64,000 bases of DNA, from NCBI GenBank assembly GCA_036407095.1, contig DASWZV010000144.1:186001-250000 (forward strand), read 5' to 3'. Origin of the DNA: Gp6-AA40 sp036407095. Lineage in GTDB: Bacteria; Acidobacteriota; Vicinamibacteria; Vicinamibacterales; UBA2999. Below, piece by piece: positions 1-6,945 of this stretch (its first letter is position 1; the number at the start of each line of letters is the position of its first letter). The position numbers and the translations under genes were made by a program. A model generated the notes under the pieces. It was given only the letters and a program-made list of their open reading frames with translations. It was not told the origin of the DNA and did no database searches.

Positions 1-281
1 ACCTGATACGACAGGAACGGCATGTCGACGACGACGAGCGCGCGCTCGACGCCGCGAACCACTGCGCGTGTGTGGTGCAGCATGTCGTCGAGCGTCACGG
101 ATACCGTGTCTGCGTACCCGAGTACGACCATTCCCACCGAGTCGCCGACGAGGATCATGTCGACGCCTGCGCGGTCCAGGAGACGCGCCATCGTGGCGTC
201 GTAGGCGGTGAGCGCGGCGATCTTCTCGCCGTGCGCTTTCTTCAGTTTCAGGTCGGGAACGCGAACGGGGTGGACGTTCAT
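1..281 (-). CDS. panB: 3-methyl-2-oxobutanoate hydroxymethyltransferase (partial, 3' end outside window)
   Basis: PanB makes ketopantoate from 2-oxoisovalerate and methylene-tetrahydrofolate, the first committed step of pantothenate and CoA synthesis in the cytoplasm. Only the first 93 codons are present; the gene runs off the left edge. Reading leftward from the ATG at 279-281 gives a protein starting MNVHPVRVPDLKLKK, then the family hallmarks KIAALTAYDATMA and DMILVGDSVGMVVLGY, where the Asp of GDS is a metal ligand in the family. The upstream alpha/beta hydrolase ends 19 bp before the start on the same strand, so co-transcription is likely. The fragment is intact and recognisable over its whole length. 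Confidence 0.93.
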   Translation of the reverse strand, partial: MNVHPVRVPDLKLKKAHGEKIAALTAYDATMARLLDRAGVDMILVGDSVGMVVLGYADTVSVTLDDMLHHTRAVVRGVERALVVVDMPFLSYQ

Positions 282-300
282 AAAGGCTCCCGGGCCGGGA

Positions 301-1998
301 TCAGCGGATCGCCGCGAAGGTTTTCGTCAACCAGGCGCTGACCGCGGCCGACACATCCTTGCTGACATTTCGATCGGCGAGCGCCGGATACTCGCTGACA
401 TCGCCCGTCGTCGCCGGGATCAGGAGATGGTTCACGTTGCGCACGATGACGACCTCGACCGACTTCGAGTCGCTCTGCTTGCGCGCAAGATCGGTCAGCC
501 GATCGGCGTGCGCGACCGGGATCTGTTTGTCGAGAGCGCCGTGCACGATGAGCAGCGGTTGCCGCACATCCTTGATGACCTTGGCGGGATCGTAGGTCAG
601 AAAGCTCTGGAACCACGGCGTGTCAGCCTGCTTCCGCTCGTTGGCCGGGATCCCCTCCCAGCCGCTGCCGGTCACGACGGCGGACTGAATCTGCTTCTGC
701 AGGGCAATCTTCTGCGCCCGTTCCTCCGGCTTCAACGACAGTTGATCGAGCGCGTACTGCTGTTGCTCGAGGTTCAGCTGGGCACCGGTTGATGCCGCTC
801 CATCGATCGTTGCGAGCGCGGCGACCCGTTTCTCCCGCGCAGCCGTCAGCAGTCCAACCCACGCCCCCTCGCTGTGGCCGACGATCGCAATGCGCTTCGG
901 GTCCACGTCTTTCCGATCCAGGAGCCATCGCACTATCGCTCGCGTGTCGTCGGCGTAGTCGCTGATCGTGGCTGATTCAGCGCGACCACCGCTCTGGCCG
1001 TATCCACGTTTGTCGTAGCGCACCACGAGGAAGCCTGCGTCGGCAAGCGCGCCGGCGAGCTGGCCGATGGTTGGAACACCGAAGGCGAACCCGTCGCGAT
1101 CGCCAATACCTGAACCCGCGAGCAGGATGACCGCTGGAAGACGCCCTGCGTTTGCCCCACCTGCCCCACCAGCCCCACTCGCCCTGCCTGGCCCGCCCGC
1201 CCCTTTCGGCCTCGTGATCGTGGCGCCGATATTGAAGCCAACCGTGGGGATGATCACCGCTTCATCGCCGGGATTCGAGTAGACCTGCGTCCGCGCGGTC
1301 GGCGACGCCACATCCTCTCGAACGAAATCCAGTCCTTGTGCGGGAATGGCGACACGCACGAGCGATCCGTCTTCAGCCGTGGTCAGCGTCACGGCGAGAT
1401 CGCCGGTTGGATTCCCGAAGATCAGATCGTAGCGGCGCACGTTGAGGAACGTCGTCCCCACTTGCATCCGTTCGCTCGTGGAGCCGGTCGTACGCACGCC
1501 GACCATGAGCTCGGGGAGGACGTATGCGCGCAACGCGACGGGACCGGTCGTGCCTGCCAGCCGAAGTGCCAGCGCCGCGTATGCGCTGAAGATGCCGTTG
1601 GGCATCACGATCGCCTGGGGCGAGATCGACTGCGAAACCTTGAGCGGCTTGCCGCCTTGTGTGCCTTCTGTGACCGCCGTGGTGTCGGTGAACGACGTGC
1701 GAAGCGCGACCTCGGCGTTGTTCGCGTTTCCTTCAAGCGTGAAGAGTTCCGGCGAGCCGTCGGGCCGGTACTTGAACTCGGCCTTCTTGATGACAGCGTT
1801 GAGCGGCGCCAGGAGACGGCCTTGCGACGTGATCGTCAGGCCACCGGCATTCTTTTCGACCGACACTTCCTCCCGCCCGATCTGCGTGCCGCGGAGGAAC
1901 ACGGTGTATCCGGTGGGCTTGGAAGGAGAGGCCTGTTGAGCCGCTGCTGGAACGGCCAGGCACAGAAGGAGCACCCAAGTAGAATGAAAAAAGCGCAT
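301..1998 (-). CDS. Secreted alpha/beta hydrolase (dienelactone hydrolase / S9-like) with N-terminal extension
   Basis: The 565-residue protein begins with a signal peptide (MRFFHSTWVLLLCLAVPAAAQ, cleavage near residue 21). About 240 residues of beta-rich N-terminal domain follow, then an alpha/beta hydrolase domain from about residue 287. The nucleophile elbow GHSEG puts Ser at about 376; HGALDKQIP supplies the likely Asp and VNHLL the His. Substrate is unknown; the family covers esterases and peptidases acting on small extracytoplasmic substrates. A glycine/alanine-rich linker (residues about 265-286) joins the two domains and is encoded by 9-bp G-rich repeats. The start at 1998 was chosen because it gives the signal peptide; the same frame stays open to 2856, opposite ygfZ, but that extension has no protein-like character. 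Confidence 0.85.
   Translation of the reverse strand: MRFFHSTWVLLLCLAVPAAAQQASPSKPTGYTVFLRGTQIGREEVSVEKNAGGLTITSQGRLLAPLNAVIKKAEFKYRPDGSPELFTLEGNANNAEVALRTSFTDTTAVTEGTQGGKPLKVSQSISPQAIVMPNGIFSAYAALALRLAGTTGPVALRAYVLPELMVGVRTTGSTSERMQVGTTFLNVRRYDLIFGNPTGDLAVTLTTAEDGSLVRVAIPAQGLDFVREDVASPTARTQVYSNPGDEAVIIPTVGFNIGATITRPKGAGGPGRASGAGGAGGANAGRLPAVILLAGSGIGDRDGFAFGVPTIGQLAGALADAGFLVVRYDKRGYGQSGGRAESATISDYADDTRAIVRWLLDRKDVDPKRIAIVGHSEGAWVGLLTAAREKRVAALATIDGAASTGAQLNLEQQQYALDQLSLKPEERAQKIALQKQIQSAVVTGSGWEGIPANERKQADTPWFQSFLTYDPAKVIKDVRQPLLIVHGALDKQIPVAHADRLTDLARKQSDSKSVEVVIVRNVNHLLIPATTGDVSEYPALADRNVSKDVSAAVSAWLTKTFAAIR
1150..1206 (-). repeat. In-frame 9-bp G-rich repeat tract inside the hydrolase gene
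   Basis: On the coding strand this tract is about six imperfect 9-bp units of the type GGGCNGGTG. Because the unit is a multiple of three, it is read as a Gly/Ala-rich linker between the N-terminal domain and the hydrolase domain. A related tract lies in the divergent neighbour ygfZ at 2404-2475, also with the G-rich strand as coding strand. Confidence 0.75.
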
Positions 1999-2028
1999 TC
2001 CACTCGATCGTATCAGGTCCACGATGCA

Positions 2029-3054
2029 ATGACTCTTCAGGACCACGACGCAATTATTCGCACTGGCGCCGCCATCGGCGCCATCGCTCCACGGCGTCAA
2101 ATCGCCGTGGCCGGGAAGGACCGTGGGTCGTATCTCCACGGGTTGCTGACCAACGACATCCAGGTGCTGACGCCTGGCACCGGGTGCTACGCGGCGTGGC
2201 TCACGCCCCAGGGGCGCATGCTGACCGACATGTATGTGCTGCAGTCCGAGGAGATGATCCTGCTCGATGTGCCGGCCGAGACGGTGGATGCGACCGTTGC
2301 GCGCCTCGACCAGTTCATCTTCACCGAGGACGTCCGCGTCGAATCGCTGGCCGAGACCCTCGCTGCCGTCTGGGTCCATGGGCCTCGCGCGGCGGAAGTC
2401 ATTGGGAAGGCTGGTGGCGCGGGTGGGGCTGATAGGGCGGGTGGGGTTGATGGGGCTGGTGGGGTTGGGGATCTCGCTGGCTGGTCGCAGTACCAGCATG
2501 CACGATTCACTTTTGGTGATGCACCGATCTCCATCGTCCGCATCGATCAAATCGGTGTGCCCGGTTACTGCGTGTATCTCGCCCGCGAGCGTGAAACGGC
2601 ATTCCTCGCCGCGCTCGAGGCGGCTGGAGCCGTTGTCGTGCTCCCCGCAGCGCTCGAGGCGGCGCGCATCGAGGCGGGGTACCCAGTGTTCGGCATCGAC
2701 ATGACCGACGACACGATCCCGCTCGAGGCCGGTATCGAGGATCGCGCCATCTCGATGACGAAGGGGTGCTACGTCGGGCAGGAAGTCATCGTCCGCGTGC
2801 TCCACCGAGGGCACGGACGCGTGGTCAGGAAACTCGTTGGCCTTCGATTCGAGCAAGCCGATGCCGTCCCGCTCCGCGGCGCGCGTCTGCTGGCGGGCGA
2901 TCGCGAGATCGGATCGATCACGAGCGCTGCCAGCTCACCGCGGCTCGGGGTGATTGCGATGGGTTATGTGCATCGGGATTTCGTTGAGGGTGGGACCCGC
3001 GTTGATGTCGATACGCCGGCGGGGCGCTGTGCTGCGGTGATCACACGGGGATAA
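2029..3054 (+). CDS. ygfZ: YgfZ/GcvT family folate-binding Fe-S cluster assembly/repair protein
   Basis: YgfZ is a tetrahydrofolate-dependent cytoplasmic protein that supports certain Fe-S enzymes such as the radical-SAM tRNA thiotransferase MiaB. The 341-residue product has the family signature KGCYVGQE (Lys at about 245) and the N-terminal LHGLLTNDI motif of the aminomethyltransferase fold, followed by a C-terminal beta-barrel. The start is the ATG at 2029 (MTLQDHD), 30 bp from the divergent hydrolase start; an upstream in-frame ATG at 1984 would overlap that gene. An insertion at residues about 126-147 is a Gly/Ala/Val/Asp tract encoded by DNA repeats and sits between subdomains, so the fold should tolerate it. 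Confidence 0.92.
   Translation: MTLQDHDAIIRTGAAIGAIAPRRQIAVAGKDRGSYLHGLLTNDIQVLTPGTGCYAAWLTPQGRMLTDMYVLQSEEMILLDVPAETVDATVARLDQFIFTEDVRVESLAETLAAVWVHGPRAAEVIGKAGGAGGADRAGGVDGAGGVGDLAGWSQYQHARFTFGDAPISIVRIDQIGVPGYCVYLARERETAFLAALEAAGAVVVLPAALEAARIEAGYPVFGIDMTDDTIPLEAGIEDRAISMTKGCYVGQEVIVRVLHRGHGRVVRKLVGLRFEQADAVPLRGARLLAGDREIGSITSAASSPRLGVIAMGYVHRDFVEGGTRVDVDTPAGRCAAVITRG
2404..2475 (+). repeat. In-frame 9/18-bp G-rich tandem repeat inside ygfZ
   Basis: The tract is built from alternating 9-bp units such as GTGGGGCTG and GTGGGGTTG, giving an 18-bp higher period. It translates as a low-complexity GGADRAGGVDGAGG-type linker. The unit matches the tract in the divergent hydrolase gene (1150-1206), so both genes seem to have received the same repeat family. 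Confidence 0.75.
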
Positions 3055-3434
3055 CGGGGGAGAACGGGGGAAACAGGTAAACACGGAGTCGCCCATGAGC
3101 GCGGCTCACCCCGTTCCATGAAAGTCGGCGAGCGACTTTGAGAGCAGACAACGGGGGAGACGGGGGGAACGGGATGGTCACACGGGGATAACGGTGGCAA
3201 CGGGGGCAACGGGAATTGTCGATCTTGATCACGTCGACGTCATGTCCCGTTTCCCCTGTTTTCTCCGTTGTCCCGTGTTGATGCCTTTCTCCGTTTCCTC
3301 CGCAGGCTCCGTTTCCGGTGGCAATGGCGGAGCACATTTTCTGAGCAGATAACGGGGGTAACGGAGATAACGGGGGAAACGGGGGAAGGGCGGTATGAAA
3401 AGGTTGTACTGTCGCGGATGAGGGGCTGTTGACC
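3055..3434. repeat. AACGGGG-type repeat region; core 3081-3350 duplicated inverted at 26001-26269
   Basis: No gene is seen in this 380-bp gap between two convergent genes. It holds degenerate purine-rich units of the type AACGGGGGA, first on the + strand (3050-3080, 3155-3215) and then as the complement (3245-3320), with more + units at 3350-3395. The core at 3081-3350 is nearly identical, in inverted orientation, to 26001-26269. Inside the core is a short palindrome (AAAGTCG, loop GCGAG, CGACTTT) near 3120-3140. The outward-facing halves could fold back on one another as a long hairpin. Confidence 0.9.
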
Positions 3435-5771
3435 TCATTGCGCGCGTTCGACCACAGTCAGTTGAATACTGACGACCGCGCTTTCCCGGAGCGTTATTCG
3501 TCGGGCACTCGGCACGAGACTCGCGAGCAACGTGGCCATGTCTTGAGAGTATTCCTGGCTTGCCACCGTTCTCGCCGCTACCCAATAGTCTCCGGGTGGA
3601 ATGCCGAGCACCTTGAAATGCCCATCCTGGTCGAGGCCGGCGGTCACGATGAACGGTCCCTGCCATCGATTGGAATCGGTCGGAAACACCAGTACCCCAA
3701 CCACTGAGCGCAGCGGCGGCTGCACATTCGTGACTTCGCCGACAATCGAGGCGCTCTTGTTGGACAGGACAATTTCGACATTCTCGTGAGGCGGTGTCCC
3801 TGGAACGAACCTCACAGGCGTTGTCGATGCGTCGACGCCATCAACGAGTGCGCTTTTGATCCACCAGCCCTGCGGTGCTCCTGACAGCATCAATCGACGA
3901 AAACCTACGAGATCGTCCATCTCAAACGTCCGATCAGTTGAGATTTGTGCTTGAGGGGCAAAGGTGCCGATGGGTGCGTAGTCCCGATCCGCAGACACGG
4001 CCAGAAGCCCGAGACCCCGTGGAACCGCCACGCTGGTGTCTTCGAGCGTGACGCGCCCTCGGATACTCGTTCCGCCCAGAGTCGTCACAGAGATAGGACC
4101 GACAGCGTCGTCATTCACTGTGACGAATGCCATACCGAATTCCTGCACCACACGGCCGCCGCTCGTTGCCTGGAGGACGTAATCTCCTTGCGGCACGCCT
4201 GTGAATTCAAAGACTCCATCGGTGACCGCCGCTCTGCGCGCCGGCGGAATCGGCGCACCCGATCGAGCCGTGACCGCGAGCGTCACCTCTCCCTTGAAGG
4301 ATTGGCCATCTGCGGCGATCGCGCTACCAAACACTCGACTCAGTCGGCCCGGCACGAACGGCAAGCCGATTCCTAACAGCGTGGATCCGATCTCGACGCG
4401 AAGCGGCAGTGCGCCGGTCAACGTATCGCTACCTGGGTAGAACACTTGTTGGCCACCGGCGATCGAGGGGCCAACAGACGGGTCATCCGTGACGACGACG
4501 TAGTAGGACCCGGGAGGGATATCGAACAAACGATATTGCCCACGATCATCGGTACGCTGCCCGGCGACCCCATTCGAGAGCGAGACCACGCCACCGAGGT
4601 TCTGAAGCAACCGCACGGTAAGTCCTTCAAGAGGCTCTCCGAATCTGTCGACGACCGTGCCACTCACGATGCCCCCGCGTAAGAGCATGACGTCGATTCC
4701 CTGGAGATGGTCACCGTCGCGAACATGGACGAGCTCTCCCCAGTCTGTCGATCGCCTCTGGCCATACGACGTGTCGACGAATCCAGATCTTGCGACGGTT
4801 ATTTTCCAGTCCCAAGCCTTGAGGTCGCGAACCACGTAGCGGCCGTCGATGTCGGACGAGGCGTAACGCCGTGCGGCAACCGGCCGGTGCTGCGCATCGG
4901 CCCCACTTGGGACCGGCAGCGCCTGAACAACGGCACCGGCGATCGGAAGCCCATCGGGGCTCACAATACGGCCCTGAATGCTTGTCGGACGTGTAGATAC
5001 TCGGTCAAATCTATTTTCGTCATTGAGACCCTGGGCATGTTCAGCGGCGCCGCCCACGAGATCGATTCGGAAGTCGTCGAATGAGATATCCATCCACCTC
5101 TGCTCACCACGTCCAAGCTGCAGAGATCTCTCGACGACGCGATCATGATTAGGTTTGCTCTCAGGGGGCCGCCTCAACAAAGTAAACGCCGGAGCGAAGG
5201 TCGACATCGAGTCGATAGCGAGCTTATAGCCGCCAGCTGAGAGACCACCGATCCGAAACTCACCAAGATCGTTTGTCTCCGCAACCTCTATCGTGCCGTC
5301 GCCGGCGACAGTCGGTTCCACGCGTTGAACCTGAACGCGCATTCCAGCGATCGGGGCGCCGATTTGATCGACGATTCGCCCTGAGATCGCCGCGCCCTGA
5401 TCGAGCACGAGTCGGACGCCAGTCGACGCTCCCAATGGAAGTGCAGTTGTGGATGGTGCGAAGCCCGCCTTCTTCGCCGTCACTGTTCCCGATATGCCCG
5501 AAGGGGCGTCGAATTCGAATTGGCCGTTCTCGTCACTCAGCGCCGAAGTTGTGGAGCCATCTGCAAAGGAAACGACGATGCGGGCGCCTCGCACGCGCGT
5601 CGAATCGCCGTCGTTCGCGACGACGATGCCGCGAATCACGCGAACGGATGAACCGGGTTCTTTCTTAACCTGACTGGACGAAACGGGTACGACTGACAGC
5701 AGCAGGCAGAGAATCAGCGGCAGGAACCTTGCGCCTTTGATGACGTCCCGGGAGGTTATCGATCCGTGCAT
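3435..5771 (-). CDS. Large secreted carboxypeptidase-regulatory-like (Ig-like) repeat protein
   Basis: The 778-residue protein starts with an export signal (hydrophobic stretch FLPLILCLLLSVVPVSSSQ, about residues 16-34). Several beta-sandwich modules follow, of the CarboxypepD_reg/SdrD B type. Each carries a pattern like ISGRIVDQIGAPIAGMRV, IQGRIVSPDGLPIAGAVV or VSGTVVDRFGEPLEGLTV, followed by a Tyr/Phe-rich strand such as GQYRLFDIPPGSYYVVV. I count at least five modules. No enzymatic domain or TonB barrel is visible. Such proteins are abundant in Acidobacteriota; roles in adhesion or glycan binding are inferred only. A GGAG lies just upstream of the ATG at 5771. Confidence 0.8.
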   Translation of the reverse strand: MHGSITSRDVIKGARFLPLILCLLLSVVPVSSSQVKKEPGSSVRVIRGIVVANDGDSTRVRGARIVVSFADGSTTSALSDENGQFEFDAPSGISGTVTAKKAGFAPSTTALPLGASTGVRLVLDQGAAISGRIVDQIGAPIAGMRVQVQRVEPTVAGDGTIEVAETNDLGEFRIGGLSAGGYKLAIDSMSTFAPAFTLLRRPPESKPNHDRVVERSLQLGRGEQRWMDISFDDFRIDLVGGAAEHAQGLNDENRFDRVSTRPTSIQGRIVSPDGLPIAGAVVQALPVPSGADAQHRPVAARRYASSDIDGRYVVRDLKAWDWKITVARSGFVDTSYGQRRSTDWGELVHVRDGDHLQGIDVMLLRGGIVSGTVVDRFGEPLEGLTVRLLQNLGGVVSLSNGVAGQRTDDRGQYRLFDIPPGSYYVVVTDDPSVGPSIAGGQQVFYPGSDTLTGALPLRVEIGSTLLGIGLPFVPGRLSRVFGSAIAADGQSFKGEVTLAVTARSGAPIPPARRAAVTDGVFEFTGVPQGDYVLQATSGGRVVQEFGMAFVTVNDDAVGPISVTTLGGTSIRGRVTLEDTSVAVPRGLGLLAVSADRDYAPIGTFAPQAQISTDRTFEMDDLVGFRRLMLSGAPQGWWIKSALVDGVDASTTPVRFVPGTPPHENVEIVLSNKSASIVGEVTNVQPPLRSVVGVLVFPTDSNRWQGPFIVTAGLDQDGHFKVLGIPPGDYWVAARTVASQEYSQDMATLLASLVPSARRITLRESAVVSIQLTVVERAQ

Positions 5772-5796
5772 GATTCTCCAAGCACCGGTTGACTGG

Positions 5797-5866
5797 GTGA
5801 CACGTTACCCCGTTTCCTCCGTTATCCCCGTGTTCATTCCGTTTCCCCCGTCTTCCCCGTTTCCCC
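5797..5866 (-). repeat. AACGGGG-type repeat overlapping the 3' end of the Nudix gene
   Basis: Pyrimidine-rich units on the + strand (ACCCCGTTTCCTCCGTT, CCCCGTCTTCCCCGTTTCC) are the complement of the AACGGGG family seen at 3055-3434. The repeat runs into the coding sequence of the Nudix gene and supplies its last residues (GETGKTGETE). Confidence 0.8.
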
Positions 5867-6286
5867 AAGCCCGCTCTCAGCGAGCATCCTGATCAACTCC
5901 GTGTCCGCGGGCGGGAACCCGAGCGTCGGCAATTCCCGACGAGGCACCCATCGCATCTGCTGCCCAAGGAGCGGCTGCGGCGTCCCTCGCAATCGGCACT
6001 GATAGAAATATAAGGAAACCGAACGCTCGTCGTAGTCGTGCGTCGTGTGGAATCTCAGTTCCTGCACATCGACGTCGACGCCGAGCTCCTCACGCAGCTC
6101 CCGCTTCAGGGCCTGCCCGTGCGTCTCTCCCTCGTCCACCTTCCCGCCTGGGAACTCCCACAGTCCCTCGAGGTGCACGCCCTTCTGCCTCCGCGTCAGC
6201 AGAAACGCATCGTCGTGTTCGATGATCGCCGCGACGACGAGGATCACGCGGTGACGGGGGCCTTGAGTTTCTTCACCGACTTGCAT
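5834..6286 (-). CDS. mutT: Nudix hydrolase, MutT-like (probable 8-oxo-dGTP diphosphatase)
   Basis: The 150-residue protein has a complete Nudix box, G-KVDEG-ETHGQALKRELREELGV, with all catalytic glutamates, so it should hydrolyse a nucleoside diphosphate-linked substrate. MutT proteins remove 8-oxo-dGTP from the nucleotide pool. The ATG at 6286 lies inside the 3' end of mutY (43-bp overlap), implying translational coupling with the enzyme that repairs the same lesion in DNA. The C-terminal tail GLGETGKTGETE is read from an intergenic repeat, so the ancestral protein was probably shorter. Assignment to MutT rather than another Nudix subfamily rests on size and on the mutY context. Confidence 0.85.
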   Translation of the reverse strand: MQVGEETQGPRHRVILVVAAIIEHDDAFLLTRRQKGVHLEGLWEFPGGKVDEGETHGQALKRELREELGVDVDVQELRFHTTHDYDERSVSLYFYQCRLRGTPQPLLGQQMRWVPRRELPTLGFPPADTELIRMLAESGLGETGKTGETE

Positions 6287-6945
6287 TGACCGGTCATCGG
6301 ACAGCTCTCGCACTTCGGTTGTCGGGCGGTGCAGACCGTGGCGCCGAAGTCCATGAGCGCCTGATTGAAATCGAAGACGTGCTTGTAGGGGACGAGCACC
6401 TCCGAGACGTTCCAGAGATGCTTGCGCATCGCGTGCGACTTGATGTCGCCGCGGCCGACGAAGACCCGGTGGAGCACGCGCGCGACGTTGGTGTCGAGGA
6501 TCGCGGCGCGTTGACCGAATGCAAAACTTCGGATCGCGCCCGCAGTGTAGGCACCGATGCCTTTGAAAGACAGCAGCGTGTCTTTGTCGGAAGGCAGCTT
6601 GCCGCCGAATCGTGCGACCGACTCTCGTGCAATCGACTGCAGGCGACGAGGGCGGATGTTGTAGCCGAGCGGTCGCCACGTGTCGCTGACGTCGCCTTCG
6701 TCGGCAGACGCGAGCGCCTCGAGTGAGGGGTACTTATCGAGCCACTCGTGGTACTTCGGCAGCACGCGGTCGACCTGCGTCTGCTGCAGCATGATCTCGG
6801 AGACGAGGATGTGGTACGGATCGTCGGTGCGACGCCATGGAAGGTCACGCCCGTTGGCGCGATACCAGGCGAGCAGCGCGCGGCGAAAGCGCTGCCTGGC
6901 GGCCGGCTTCGGCAACGGAGCCGTTGAGGCCGATCGGCGCGTCAT
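6244..6945 (-). CDS. mutY: A/G-specific adenine glycosylase, short form lacking the C-terminal domain
   Basis: MutY excises adenine mispaired with 8-oxoguanine. The 233-residue protein has the catalytic Glu in SEIMLQQTQV (E50), the helix-hairpin-helix LLSFKGIGAYTAGAI (about 124-138), the catalytic Asp in ILDTNVARVL (D151), and a C-X6-C-X2-C-X5-C iron-sulfur motif (C205, C212, C215, C221). Typical MutY is about 350 residues; the C-terminal MutT-like domain that reads 8-oxoG is missing. Directly downstream, overlapping, is a separate Nudix gene. The start ATG overlaps the stop of the upstream cytochrome/ankyrin gene by 4 bp. Confidence 0.93.
   Translation of the reverse strand: MTRRSASTAPLPKPAARQRFRRALLAWYRANGRDLPWRRTDDPYHILVSEIMLQQTQVDRVLPKYHEWLDKYPSLEALASADEGDVSDTWRPLGYNIRPRRLQSIARESVARFGGKLPSDKDTLLSFKGIGAYTAGAIRSFAFGQRAAILDTNVARVLHRVFVGRGDIKSHAMRKHLWNVSEVLVPYKHVFDFNQALMDFGATVCTARQPKCESCPMTGQCKSVKKLKAPVTA

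Noticed and set aside
301..2856. 851-codon reading of the hydrolase frame
   Set aside because: The part beyond 1998 lies opposite ygfZ; a good signal peptide starts at 1998.
3041..3666. Small ORFs in the AACGGGG repeat region
   Set aside because: Their products are translations of the repeat or shadows of the large secreted protein gene, with no start signals.
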